NCBI GenBank assembly: GCA_964582985.1 | Contig: CAZOUM010000003.1 | Span: 21,132-85,131 of the forward strand | DNA: 64,000 nucleotides | Origin: CAZQYB01 sp964582985 | Lineage (GTDB): Bacteria > Planctomycetota > Phycisphaerae > Sedimentisphaerales > Anaerobacaceae | Direction: 5' to 3' | Shown: in pieces, positions 1-8,431 of the stretch | Layout: every line of letters starts with the position of its first letter | Position numbering within the stretch: the stretch's first letter is position 1 | Program-made: the position numbers and the translations under genes | Notes under the pieces: generated by a model | The model's input: the letters and a program-made list of their open reading frames with translations, nothing else | Databases searched by the model: none | What the model was told of the DNA's origin: nothing

Positions 1-1134
1 TGCAGCCGCATCAGTAGTCAGGGTTTGGAGTTCCTGGGCGGTTGATGAGGGATAGCCGTCCATCTTGATCTTCGAACCCTGAGCATCCTGAGTTTCGATA
101 AAAGACGATGAGCCAAGTAACGCAAGACTCTCAGGTGTTCCGCCTTCTGTTAAAAAAGCCATAGTGGGCAAAGTCAACGCCGTGTCGCCGCTGCCTGCAT
201 TGTAATCTAAGCTGATTTCCAAGCCGCTTGTGCCGCTGATGTGGTCTGTCAAGTATATTTCTCCATTTTCAAATCTTGCCGTTGCCACTCCGTCAAAATG
301 CTCATTGATTGCATCGATAAGATGAGCTACTGTTGTGTTTGCTGTGATATCAAGAGTCGAATCCGGCAACTCAGTACCGAAATGATTCTTGCCGCTGACG
401 GGGTCGCCGATTGTAATAAACTCGTCACCCTGAAGCCCTGAATTCTCGTTGAACTCGTCAAGCTCTGTAATTTTGGTAGTCAAACCGGCAACTTCCCCAT
501 CCTTAGTAAATGAGCCACCCTCGGTTGAACTTGCCCATACTTCTGTAGTATTGGCATTGACAGAAATTTGGTAATCTTCCCCCGTTTCCTGACCGCTTAG
601 CATCAGATGATATTTATCACCCTGATACAAAAGATTGGCGGTGACGCCGGGGTTGTCCACATCGTTATTGATTAAGCCGACAAAATCCTCAAGCGTTGTT
701 TCGCCTGCAACAGCCGTTATCACCCTTTCTATGTGGTTGTAGGAATAGATAAAACTGCCACCGCCTACATAATCGGTCTCATGACTAAAAGTTGAAGTGT
801 CCTGTATCCACGTTTCGCTTGTCGCCAATTGATTGATTTCGATTGTATGAGAGCCTGGATTTGCATCAGACGACCCGCTAATGGTTAGTACATCAGTATC
901 GCTTGAGGTAGTCGTGAAAATCTGTAAATCGTCGGCATCAGAAAGAGCTCTCACTGCTGTCCTGGTCGTACTGATTTTGCTCCGTAACGCTGTGAACACG
1001 GTTTCTTGTTCCTCGTAGCCAGCCTTTTTCACTTGATATCTGGCAAGCCTTTGGGCTTCGATTACCATTAACTGGGCAACTATCGACTTGGTATCAATAC
1101 CAGTTGCCAACCCTGGAAGCCATATACCGGCCAT
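1..1134 (-). CDS. fliD: Flagellar filament cap protein FliD (HAP2), C-terminus cut by window edge
   Basis: FliD caps the growing flagellar filament and folds exported flagellin at its tip. I translated the minus strand from an ATG at 1134: the protein opens MAGIWLPGLATGIDTKSIV, the typical FliD start (short hydrophobic lead, then a GIDT turn and an amphipathic helix). It continues through a Ser/Thr/Gly-rich D2/D3-type region with an ANPGSHTIEINQLA stretch, the usual FliD N-domain motif. About 378 codons are visible and the frame is still open at base 1, so the C-terminal coiled coil lies outside the window. AGGAG sits about 8 bases before the ATG. A sigma-28-type promoter lies about 80 bp upstream, as expected for a late flagellar gene. 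The family call is confident; total length cannot be given. Confidence 0.9.
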   Translation of the reverse strand, partial: MAGIWLPGLATGIDTKSIVAQLMVIEAQRLARYQVKKAGYEEQETVFTALRSKISTTRTAVRALSDADDLQIFTTTSSDTDVLTISGSSDANPGSHTIEINQLATSETWIQDTSTFSHETDYVGGGSFIYSYNHIERVITAVAGETTLEDFVGLINNDVDNPGVTANLLYQGDKYHLMLSGQETGEDYQISVNANTTEVWASSTEGGSFTKDGEVAGLTTKITELDEFNENSGLQGDEFITIGDPVSGKNHFGTELPDSTLDITANTTVAHLIDAINEHFDGVATARFENGEIYLTDHISGTSGLEISLDYNAGSGDTALTLPTMAFLTEGGTPESLALLGSSSFIETQDAQGSKIKMDGYPSSTAQELQTLTTDAAA

Positions 1135-1216
1135 GACCTGACTCCTAATTCCTGCTCTCTTTCTTACGTCCTATTATCAGTCGATTGACTCTATTTTCTA
1201 TAGCCCTCACTTTTAC

Positions 1217-1243
1217 TTATCGGCGTCAAAGCACTGAACCTTA
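1217..1243 (-). promoter_or_regulatory. Sigma-28 (FliA) promoter for fliD
   Basis: On the minus strand the site reads TAAGGTTC, 11 bases, GCCGATAA. The -10 is an exact match to the classic FliA element GCCGATAA. The -35 matches TAAAGTTT at 6 of 8 positions and the 11-base spacer is the canonical one. Transcription would start near 1208 and run about 75 bases to the fliD ATG. FliA itself is encoded in this window at 27680. Confidence 0.85.
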
Positions 1244-1276
1244 AGTCGTGAGTTTACTTAGTGGTTGAGTATGCAC

Positions 1277-1308
1277 CTGCCGGTTAGAGGCATTCCGCAA
1301 ATTGCCGG
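1277..1308 (+). repeat. Dispersed short repeat, family 1 (copy A)
   Basis: CTGCCGGTTAGAGGCATTC followed by CGCAAATTGCCGG. It matches, with few changes, two copies inside the coding sequence near 37350 and 37570 and a doubled partial copy on the other strand near 62630. The copy can fold because its ends read CCGG and ATTGCCGG. It lies in the spacer between the FliT-like gene and the fliD promoter, where it would be transcribed. No transposase is nearby, so I call it a REP-like element. Confidence 0.65.
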
Positions 1309-1443
1309 ACCTGCTCAAAACCGTTTGCTTCGTTGCGGACGCCATTAATCAAATTCATCCCCCGGTAAGAAGGGGTCTGCGACACAGATGCTATTCTTAT
1401 CTGAAAAACTATAGGTACAAAATAAATCTGCTCGGTGTCTCAA

Positions 1444-1788
1444 TTAGCCACTATTGTGATACGCTCCGAGCGCTTTTCTCCCCTCTCTAATCCGCCGCAC
1501 TTGGTTGCCAACATGGTCTTTTTGGGCTGCGACGATAAGTATCAGTTTTTCGTACAATTTTGCCAAACGCTCACATTGTTCCTTGAATTTGGTTTGTTCA
1601 ATCGCTTTTGTTCTGGCAAGCTCGTCAACAATTGAGTCGGCCTGCTCAGTCAGCGCTTCAAAATTGCGGTAATCACTTCTGCAAATTAGTTGTATTTGCT
1701 TTTCCAGCAAGGCCTGCAAAGTATCCAAGCTCGACGAAACTCGGCACGATTGCTTATCCAAAACAATATCGGTATTTTCGATACTCAT
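1444..1788 (-). CDS. Small helical protein, probable FliT-type flagellar export chaperone
   Basis: A 114-residue, almost wholly alpha-helical, charged protein with no signal peptide or membrane segment. Residues 20-95 have heptad-like spacing typical of FliT/FlgN export chaperones. Its place between a TPR gene and fliD fits FliT, which binds the FliD C-terminus and holds it for export. Its ATG overlaps the stop of the upstream TPR gene (ATGA), so the two are translationally coupled. Sequence alone does not secure the family because these chaperones diverge fast; the call rests on size, helicity and position. No fliS is recognisable nearby. Confidence 0.55.
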   Translation of the reverse strand: MSIENTDIVLDKQSCRVSSSLDTLQALLEKQIQLICRSDYRNFEALTEQADSIVDELARTKAIEQTKFKEQCERLAKLYEKLILIVAAQKDHVGNQVRRIREGRKALGAYHNSG

Positions 1789-2432
1789 CTCGCCTGCCCT
1801 GCTGCTTGTTTTGCCTGAGCCAAATCGTGTTCAGCTTCCTCGAGAAGATTAGCTGCATCGTTATTGTCGGGGTCCAAGGTTAAAAGATGGAGGAGAATTT
1901 TTTTCGACTGCTCAAACCGGTCGTCACTCATATATAGTGCCGCAAGAGAGAACATAACGGAGGTATCGCCCGGATGCATATCCAAATAAACCTCAAGATA
2001 GTGAATAACCTTTGCGAATGAGCCCATCTGACGTGAGGTTTGAAACAGTCCCAGGAGGGCCGCAAGGTTATCGGTATCCAACTCCAGGCATTTTAGATAC
2101 ATCTCAAAAGCCTGCTTATAGTCCCCTCTTCGCTGTGCGACCGTGGCCAGGCCGGCATAGGCCTTGGCACAATTGGTGTCCAGCCGACAAGCTACTCTAA
2201 ATGCTGTCTCAGCATCATCAACAAGAGAGCTTTGCAGCGCGACTACGCCAAGTCCGATGTAGGGGTCGGGTTCATCAGGAGCCATAGTTGCCGCTTTCTC
2301 ATAGCAATGCTGTGCCCGAGACCAGTCGCCGGCGGAGCAGTAGCGGTCACCGAATTCCTGCAAAGCCTCGTAACGCTGGGCCGAGTCGTATTCTTCAAAA
2401 ATGCTTTTCTGGGGTCTCATTTTATGATTCAT
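1785..2432 (-). CDS. Tetratricopeptide-repeat protein of the flagellar locus
   Basis: A 215-residue soluble protein made largely of TPR units (about residues 20-190) with the usual W-LG-Y-A-F-A-P pattern, for example in WSRAQHCYEKAATMAPDEPD and YKQAFEMYLKCLELDTDN. It ends in an Ala/Gln-rich helix. TPR scaffolds mediate protein-protein contacts. No enzymatic domain is present and the partner is unknown. It is coupled by a 4-base overlap to the FliT-like gene and lies downstream of a sigma-54 promoter at 2665, so it belongs to the flagellar regulon. The start MNHKMRPQ is the first ATG after a long leader; the nearest AGGAG is rather far from it, so the exact start is uncertain. Confidence 0.75.
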   Translation of the reverse strand: MNHKMRPQKSIFEEYDSAQRYEALQEFGDRYCSAGDWSRAQHCYEKAATMAPDEPDPYIGLGVVALQSSLVDDAETAFRVACRLDTNCAKAYAGLATVAQRRGDYKQAFEMYLKCLELDTDNLAALLGLFQTSRQMGSFAKVIHYLEVYLDMHPGDTSVMFSLAALYMSDDRFEQSKKILLHLLTLDPDNNDAANLLEEAEHDLAQAKQAAGQAR

Positions 2433-2445
2433 AGCAAAAGCAAAC

Positions 2446-2585
2446 TTACTCCTGTTATGCCTGTAATAGCTCCTTACGTGTAAGCGCTTGTTCTACTCCT
2501 TTTAAGTGGTTCGAATCGCCGAACCAGGATTTCTTTCTTGCCTATCGAGCCTTGCCGCCGGCAAAAGCGTACCTACTCCTGCTTA
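2446..2585 (-). promoter_or_regulatory. mRNA leader with four spaced AGGAG motifs (possible CsrA-type control)
   Basis: Between the sigma-54 site at 2650 and the TPR start at 2432 there are about 200 untranslated bases. On the minus strand they carry CAGGAG or AAGGAG four times, at about 2576-2581, 2496-2501, 2470-2475 and 2449-2454. None is followed at normal spacing by an open frame of any length. ANGGA motifs in leaders are the recognition element of CsrA, which controls flagellar mRNAs in many bacteria. That role is inference here; the motif count is what the sequence shows. Confidence 0.35.
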
Positions 2586-2649
2586 CCGTCAATTTACTTT
2601 TCAACCGAGTTTGGCTGCGGCATCGGCGTCGGCTTTTATGGACACACAG

Positions 2650-2665
2650 TGCAAATCCCGTGCCG
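2650..2665 (-). promoter_or_regulatory. Sigma-54 promoter for the TPR/FliT-like operon
   Basis: The minus strand reads CGGCACGGGATTTGCA. Compared with the consensus TGGCACG-N4-TTGCA only the first base differs, and the GG (-24) and GC (-12) pairs have exact spacing. It lies about 218 bp before the TPR start codon. The local minus-strand genes are flagellar, and two sigma-54 activators are encoded near 16 and 22 kb. Confidence 0.75.
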
Positions 2666-2792
2666 TTAACCAAAAAACGAAGCCCAAGACGCCTGGAACT
2701 TGCGATTGTAAAGAGCCAACAATAAAACTTGTATAAATATCAAACATATCTGCTGTTCAAAGAGCCGAACTTTCCGCTTCTGGTATCAGTGG

Positions 2793-4274
2793 CTATCCAA
2801 TAAAATCCAGCAGCGATACAGACATAATCCTTGCAGCCAACGATAATGACATCTGGTATAGAATCTCACGGCGAGATAGATCTATTGCGATTTGGGCTAT
2901 GTCGGCCTCCTGCAAGCGCACCGCCTCGTCTTCCGTGTTATACTTCAGGTTATTTAAGCTGTCTTTTAGGTCCTCAAGGACTCCAATTCTTGAGCCTGTG
3001 GTAACAGAGTTTTGCACCAAAAGATTACTTACCTCCTCCAGCGAATTGGCTGAATCCTCCAGCAACAGCAGCACCCTGGCGTCAGAAAAGTCTCTTTCAT
3101 TCCTCAATATATCCCGTATTGTTATGAGCGAGTTGAATATATCGTGAGCTCCGGATACGCTCACCAGCTCAACTCCGGTATTGACTATCCCCGTGGTATT
3201 AACATACAAGACCCGTCCATCCGGAGCCGTGACAGCTAAGCGGGTATTCCCGGTACCTTGCGTTGTCGTGTTTGGTGTTATAGTCACGCCTAACGAGTTA
3301 TCGCCGGGCACTAATTCAGGAACATTGCCCAACGTATCAGCAAATGTAATAGTGAAGCCGTCTGTGTAGGTACCGGTTACTGCTACGTCGCCCTCATCAA
3401 GGTTCGACAAATTCTCAAGAGCAGTTTCAACCTCAGCAGCACCTTCATCCCATTGGATGGCAGCGGTCTTTTGTCCGTCAAAAGTTAAGGTAAAGCTACC
3501 CGACGTTGGTTCCGCGATAAAAGCCAATGTTTGCTCTTCCGCACCTTTCCCCTTATCAACGGTTACGTAATTGGTTCCATCGATAGAGAGTTTATATTCG
3601 GTAGGGCTCTCGTCGGCTATCGTTAGCCAGGTATAGCCTTGAACATTCGATGTCCCGCCCCCTGGTACAGCGCCGGTATTGCCCAGAAAGACGGGCGTAC
3701 CGCGGCTATCAGAACGAAAGATATCGTCACCTATGTAAAAAGCGCTGGATTGCACTCCTGCAGCCACGTTTATGTTCAGTCCCTCAGTACTGCCCTGGTA
3801 AGTCACACTGGTGATTTCACCACCGGTGCGCTCCACTAAATAGGGCGCCGAGGTCGTATCACTTCCCCCAAAGAGATATTGATTCATATGTTTGAAATTG
3901 GCTAATGATACTACCTGCTCCAACATCTCATCGACTTTTTCTGCAGTGCTTTCTCGCTGACTTTGCCCGTAGATGCCGCTGGTAATCTGAGTTAGGTCTG
4001 CTCTCATCTCCTGAAATGCTGATGTCATGTTTTCAATCGCCGAACAGGACATTTCCAGTGTACTTGCGACCTGAGAGAGGTTATCAATATAATTTTCCAA
4101 AGACATCGTCTGGGAGCTGAGGCTTAAAACGCGGTAACCATCAGACGGAGCATCGGAGGGCCGATTTATTCGCGAGCCGGTAGCTGCCTGTTCCTGCAGA
4201 CGAGCCAATGCCTCAGTGTGCAGATTCAAAGCAAAGCTGACATTGTTAAAAATATTATTCAGTGTTTCGCCCAT
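2793..4274 (-). CDS. flgL: Flagellar hook-filament junction protein FlgL (HAP3)
   Basis: FlgL joins hook to filament as the second junction protein. The N-terminal helix region (NNIFNNVSFALNLHTEALARLQEQAATGSRINRPSDAPSDG) carries the flagellin-family signature of a coiled coil then SGLRINRPSDDP-like turn, and the C-terminus ends in paired helices (EADIAQIAIDLSRREILYQMSLSLAARI). At 493 residues it is longer than usual FlgL (about 300). The extra length sits in the middle, including an inserted module at about residues 260-340 that resembles one in FlgE of this operon. I place the start at MGETLNN (4274), which follows GGTGG at good spacing, rather than an ATG six codons upstream. It is the last gene of the operon. 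Confidence 0.9.
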   Translation of the reverse strand: MGETLNNIFNNVSFALNLHTEALARLQEQAATGSRINRPSDAPSDGYRVLSLSSQTMSLENYIDNLSQVASTLEMSCSAIENMTSAFQEMRADLTQITSGIYGQSQRESTAEKVDEMLEQVVSLANFKHMNQYLFGGSDTTSAPYLVERTGGEITSVTYQGSTEGLNINVAAGVQSSAFYIGDDIFRSDSRGTPVFLGNTGAVPGGGTSNVQGYTWLTIADESPTEYKLSIDGTNYVTVDKGKGAEEQTLAFIAEPTSGSFTLTFDGQKTAAIQWDEGAAEVETALENLSNLDEGDVAVTGTYTDGFTITFADTLGNVPELVPGDNSLGVTITPNTTTQGTGNTRLAVTAPDGRVLYVNTTGIVNTGVELVSVSGAHDIFNSLITIRDILRNERDFSDARVLLLLEDSANSLEEVSNLLVQNSVTTGSRIGVLEDLKDSLNNLKYNTEDEAVRLQEADIAQIAIDLSRREILYQMSLSLAARIMSVSLLDFIG

Positions 4275-4302
4275 TAAGACCACCCACGACAAATTCGGCT
4301 GT

Positions 4303-6300
4303 TTACATTATTTCCATAATGGATAGCGTCAACGAATGGACCGTGCCAAGATATTTAGCCATCGCCTGAAACATCTGTTCAAAAATCAACATTTTGCCGG
4401 CCTCATCGTTGATGTTAACACCGCTTATATCGCCTTGCTGACCGGCAAGGTTTTGGACTATAACCTCGATATTGTCCTCCTGCATTTGCTTAACGGAAAG
4501 CTGTTGACCGATACCCGTAACCAACCGGCGATAAAATTCCCCACACGTCAGATTGCTCAAACTACTTACAGCCTGGTCCTTCAAGTCTGCCATTCGCAAG
4601 GCATTAGTGTTATCGGTCATATCCGCACCCAGAGCAGTTGCTATCCGCCCGGGTGTAGCAGAAATATCCGAGCAAACCGCTATATTCGTGGCGCTGCTGC
4701 CACTGAAGAAAGTGTTGATACCAACCGCAGCCAACAAGCCGGAAGTGTCGGTATCGGTAAACACATCGATTGCGAAAGTATCGCCGGCAACTAAGTCGCC
4801 GGTGCTAAGGGATATCTTGATTCCGGTATTTCCAACATCAATCGTGTCACCTGCCGCATAGCCGGAACCAATATTGATGGTATCAATCGTGTTTGAGGCT
4901 CCGTCAGTTACTGTAAGTGTGAGGGTGTGAACTCCAACATTACCAGTGCCGGAAACCGTGAACGTCAAAGTGTCGTTCGAACTTCCGCTATAAATGCCTG
5001 ATACACCTACAGTTGGGTTCGTGGACCCACTGAAATTAATATCGCCGGATTCAGGCTCAGGAAGGACGGCAGGCAGGAAATCAAATTTGTAGTCCGTATC
5101 GGCTGAGATGGTCAGTTGATTTGAAGAATTCACCGAAGCGGTCAGGCCGGTAATGGCATCAATAGCCGCAGCTACCTCGGTTAAGGTATCACAACCTGCA
5201 TCATCGTCATCTGCATCAATATCAATTAACTCTCGCGTTATCACATCGGTGCTGCCGCTGGTATCGATAAGCCTTATATATATATTGCCGTCGGTTATGC
5301 TGAAAGACGTGTCGGATAAATCTTCACTTGAGTTCACCCAGCCGGTCAATCCGGTACCGGTAAATGAGCCGTAGGAACCTACTCCCTGAACATGGTATTG
5401 ATTTATCTGTTGTATTATGGCGCTTGCCAGACTGTCCAAATCAGTATGAATATCAGAGACAAGCGAATTTTTTAACGACGACAGCCCACCAAGCTGGCCG
5501 CCTTGCACGTCTGTATAGTAACTGTACGCGTCGGCGATGCTGATTCCCAATTTACCATCCTGCAAACCCACCTCGAGTTCAGAGACAGATGTACCTGTCA
5601 CCACGTAAATACCACCGGCAACAACATCAACCACACCGTACTCTCTGCTCTGCGTCTCAACGCCAATTAGTTCAGCCAGCTCTGTTATGCACTGGTCCCT
5701 TTGGTCACACAAATTGTTGGCCTGTCCGCCGATTATCTCAATTCCCCCTATTTTGTCGTTGAGCTCTGCAATCTGGCTTGACAGGGTATTAACCTGACTG
5801 ATGGCGTTTTCCGCTTCCAATCTAATCTGTGTTTCCAGCGTGGTCAGAGATTCGCCCAACGTTCTGAATTGGCTGGCCATGTGCTGAGCATTCATCACCA
5901 ACTGATTTTGCCAAATGACCTCTCCGGGATGAGCGCCGAGGTCCTGCAACGCATTGAAAAATTCATCTATCGCTGCGTTCAAACTGCTGCTGCCTGAGAG
6001 TTCTCCGAAAGTTGTTTCGACGGTGCGCAGAGAGTCAAGCTCACGAGAAAGCTGTGCCAAGGATGATTGCTGGCGAAGAATCTCCTGCTCCAAAAGACTA
6101 TCTATCATTCTGGTAATGCCGCTAACATCAACACCGCCCCCTGTTATAACCGAGCCAACTTGCGTTGTATCTGCTGGAGCCAAGTTTATCCTCTGACGGT
6201 GATAGCCCGGAGTGGCCGCATTGGCAATATTGTTGCCGATTACGCCGAAGGCCTTCTGGGCCGCACTCAAGCCGCTTAATCCTATGGAGAAACTGTCCAT
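4303..6300 (-). CDS. flgK: Flagellar hook-associated protein FlgK (HAP1)
   Basis: FlgK is the first hook-filament junction protein. The N-terminus MDSFSIGLSGLSAAQKAFGVIGNNIANAATPGYHRQRINL is diagnostic: the flagellar rod/hook N-terminal helix with the NNIANA motif and the TPGY turn. A coiled-coil region follows (about residues 75-200). The long middle (about residues 260-560) is rich in Thr, Ser, Asp and Gly with repeated beta-strand patterns, typical of surface-exposed D2/D3 domains. The C-terminus (NINDEAGKMLIFEQMFQAMAKYLGTVHSLTLSIMEIM) is the conserved FlgK terminal helix. At 665 residues it is somewhat long for the family. It lies 27 bp after flgN and 28 bp before flgL, the normal chaperone/client order. 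Confidence 0.95.
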   Translation of the reverse strand: MDSFSIGLSGLSAAQKAFGVIGNNIANAATPGYHRQRINLAPADTTQVGSVITGGGVDVSGITRMIDSLLEQEILRQQSSLAQLSRELDSLRTVETTFGELSGSSSLNAAIDEFFNALQDLGAHPGEVIWQNQLVMNAQHMASQFRTLGESLTTLETQIRLEAENAISQVNTLSSQIAELNDKIGGIEIIGGQANNLCDQRDQCITELAELIGVETQSREYGVVDVVAGGIYVVTGTSVSELEVGLQDGKLGISIADAYSYYTDVQGGQLGGLSSLKNSLVSDIHTDLDSLASAIIQQINQYHVQGVGSYGSFTGTGLTGWVNSSEDLSDTSFSITDGNIYIRLIDTSGSTDVITRELIDIDADDDDAGCDTLTEVAAAIDAITGLTASVNSSNQLTISADTDYKFDFLPAVLPEPESGDINFSGSTNPTVGVSGIYSGSSNDTLTFTVSGTGNVGVHTLTLTVTDGASNTIDTINIGSGYAAGDTIDVGNTGIKISLSTGDLVAGDTFAIDVFTDTDTSGLLAAVGINTFFSGSSATNIAVCSDISATPGRIATALGADMTDNTNALRMADLKDQAVSSLSNLTCGEFYRRLVTGIGQQLSVKQMQEDNIEVIVQNLAGQQGDISGVNINDEAGKMLIFEQMFQAMAKYLGTVHSLTLSIMEIM

Positions 6301-6327
6301 ATTTTACTCCGGTAAGAACATAGTCTC

Positions 6328-6846
6328 TCAAAACTGCAAACTTACAAAAGCTTCTGTCATCCCCCGCCTGGTGGATCCCTTGGAATTGTAGACCATCCCG
6401 GCCTCGGCAAGACCAAAGACACTGTTCAGAAGCTGGCGGTTAAATCTGGCACAATCTAATAAAAGCATCGCCGTGCTCAAATGTTCTCTCTTAAGCTCCT
6501 CGGTTAATGCCCTCAATTCTGCCTTCTTTCCAGCTACTTTAGCTTTTCTTTCTGCCGGCAGGACAGTCTCCAGTCCGGATAGGGTCACCTGCTCAAGACC
6601 ACAGTCCAACGCATGCGCTAAGTCCTTTCGTATCGACTCCCGCTTTATTTCGTGGCTTCTGTAACTGTCAGATTCAGCCTGGATGCTCCCAAGCAGCCTG
6701 CCCAAATCAGTTTCCTTTCGCTTGACAACCAGAACTCGAAGCTCGTTTAACCACGACAGACTCCGCTGCATATGCTGAATATCTCTATCAAGAACAATAA
6801 GCAGCTCGTCAACCTTGTCTTCAATCTCGACTGTCGTTGCTTTCAT
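6328..6846 (-). CDS. flgN: Flagellar export chaperone FlgN
   Basis: FlgN keeps FlgK and FlgL unfolded in the cytoplasm and delivers them to the export gate. This 172-residue protein is nearly all alpha helix, without signal peptide. Its C-terminal tail YNSKGSTRRGMTEAFVSLQF has the Tyr-x-x-x-Gly segment commonly seen at the end of FlgN proteins. It sits directly upstream of flgK, its usual client, and 6 bp after flgJ. AAGGACCT immediately precedes the ATG. The family diverges strongly in sequence, so the call combines size, tail motif and position. Confidence 0.8.
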   Translation of the reverse strand: MKATTVEIEDKVDELLIVLDRDIQHMQRSLSWLNELRVLVVKRKETDLGRLLGSIQAESDSYRSHEIKRESIRKDLAHALDCGLEQVTLSGLETVLPAERKAKVAGKKAELRALTEELKREHLSTAMLLLDCARFNRQLLNSVFGLAEAGMVYNSKGSTRRGMTEAFVSLQF

Positions 6847-6852
6847 AGGTCC

Positions 6853-7230
6853 TTATCCGGATGTTTCCATTGTTGTTTCCCCCTGACTTAGTTCGGTCAT
6901 GAATCGGTATACATCCTTCCACAATCCGAAGCCGCCATTGTTTGCGATATGCTGCGATAAATAGATGGAAAACAGTCCCTGAATCTGCTTGGAGACCCCA
7001 TCCTTTTCAAAACCCCATTGGCCGATGGCGTTGGCCATCTCGTCCAGCAATTTTTTGATGAAGACCGACTCAAAATCTTTGGCTGCTTGTTTCTTCCTCT
7101 CTTCTGTCATGGCGTGGACTTTGCCGGACTCCAATTTTGCAATCTTATTGTGGAGACCTATCCGGCTTAAATGCTCAAGCGGAGCTGGCGGTAATACCTC
7201 CCCAGTCAATATCAATTTGGCGTTATCCAT
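6853..7230 (-). CDS. flgJ: Rod-binding protein, FlgJ N-terminal domain only
   Basis: This 125-residue protein matches the N-terminal (rod-capping) domain of FlgJ, which helps rod subunits assemble in the periplasm. Key stretches are AAKDFESVFIKKLLDEM, the core FlgJ motif (AA.eFEs.f...ll..m), and GGFGLWKDVY near the end. The C-terminal muramidase domain found in enterobacterial FlgJ is absent, as in many other phyla, so peptidoglycan is presumably opened by another enzyme. I set the start at MDNAKLIL (7230) because AAGGAG lies 8 bases before it; an upstream in-frame ATG at 7260 has no such site. It lies between flgI and flgN. Confidence 0.85.
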   Translation of the reverse strand: MDNAKLILTGEVLPPAPLEHLSRIGLHNKIAKLESGKVHAMTEERKKQAAKDFESVFIKKLLDEMANAIGQWGFEKDGVSKQIQGLFSIYLSQHIANNGGFGLWKDVYRFMTELSQGETTMETSG

Positions 7231-7279
7231 TAGAGCTGCTCCTTGGTTACCATTTTGCAACTTACTCGATTGTGTCCGT

Positions 7280-8386
7280 CTACATTATTTCCAGTTTGGC
7301 CTGAAGGGCGCCGGCCTTCTTCAAGGCATTAAATATCGCAATCATGTCTCTCGGTGTTGCTCCTATGGCATTGAGGGCCTTGGCCAGGTCTGAGATTGTA
7401 ATTGCTCTGGGCACTGGGATTAGATAAGCATCTTTCTCTTCGACTCCTATCATTGTTTCCGGAACAACCTGTGTCGTCCCGGCGTCGGAGAAAGGTGCAA
7501 CCGGCTGGGAAACACTCGCGGTCTCTCGGATTTTCACAACGAGGCTGCCCTGTGAAATGGCAACTGCAGATATGCCGACATTCTCACCTACCACAATGGT
7601 GCCGGTGCGTTCGTTAATTACCACAACCGCCGGTACATCAACCTTTACCCCGGGCTTTGTGATTTCATCGATAAATCCAGCTATACCTGTCCGAGTGATT
7701 TCGTCAGGCACTCTAACTTTGATTGTACCCGGGTCAAGCACAGCGGCACTGTCCGGATAAATCTGATTGACGGCCTCGCTGATTCGCTGGGCGGTTGAAA
7801 AGTCACTGTTTCTAAGATTAAGTGTAACAAACCTTTGGCCTGCGATGTATTCGACGAAGGTGGCAAGTTCTGCCTTTTCCACGGTCGCGCCGCCGGGGAT
7901 TCGACCGACTGTCTGATGGTTCTTTGTAATTGAGCCCTTATCTCCTGACGCTGCCCAGCCTCCGATAGAAACTCCCCCTTGGGCAACAGCATACACTTGG
8001 CGGTCAAGACCTTTCAAAGGGGTGGGCAAAAGCATTCCACCCTGTAAGCTCTTGGCATCTCCTACAGCAGAGACATCAGCATCGATTAGTGAGCCTTCAC
8101 GAGCAAAAGGACCTAACTCAGCCGTCACCACAATAAGCGCAATACTGCCACCGGCAATATCGGCAGGAGAGACAACAATTCCTGAGTCACGCAGCAGATT
8201 CGTCAGCATCTGTTGTGATGGCTGGCTCTTATCGCCGGTACCGGCCAAACCAACAACCAACCCAAAACCCCTAAGCGGGTTGCCGCGAATACCCTGGATA
8301 TCCACGATATCCTTTATTCGCTCGCATTGGCCGATTTCAAAGGTACTTAGCAAAACCACGAACAAAATTGTCAAACGAGATTTCAT
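7280..8386 (-). CDS. flgI: Flagellar P-ring protein FlgI
   Basis: FlgI forms the P ring around the distal rod in the peptidoglycan layer. The 368-residue protein has an N-terminal signal peptide (about residues 1-21) followed by the conserved opening ERIKDIVDIQGIRGNPLRGFGLVVGLAGTGD. The strongly conserved blocks (DADVSAVGDAKSLQGGMLLPTPL and the terminal LAKALNAIGATPRDMIAIFNALKKAGALQAKLEIM) are all present. Length is normal. The presence of both P-ring and L-ring genes indicates a Gram-negative type envelope with peptidoglycan and outer membrane. It lies between flgH and flgJ, within the sigma-54 operon. Confidence 0.97.
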   Translation of the reverse strand: MKSRLTILFVVLLSTFEIGQCERIKDIVDIQGIRGNPLRGFGLVVGLAGTGDKSQPSQQMLTNLLRDSGIVVSPADIAGGSIALIVVTAELGPFAREGSLIDADVSAVGDAKSLQGGMLLPTPLKGLDRQVYAVAQGGVSIGGWAASGDKGSITKNHQTVGRIPGGATVEKAELATFVEYIAGQRFVTLNLRNSDFSTAQRISEAVNQIYPDSAAVLDPGTIKVRVPDEITRTGIAGFIDEITKPGVKVDVPAVVVINERTGTIVVGENVGISAVAISQGSLVVKIRETASVSQPVAPFSDAGTTQVVPETMIGVEEKDAYLIPVPRAITISDLAKALNAIGATPRDMIAIFNALKKAGALQAKLEIM

Positions 8387-8431
8387 AGGCTATCACTTCC
8401 CAAAAAGTAGCGTAATTATTCCTAACAAAAC

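Noticed and set aside
2500..2545. GGTTCGAATC, which resembles a tRNA T-loop
   Set aside because: The T-stem does not pair, and no acceptor, D or anticodon arm can be formed around it on either strand.
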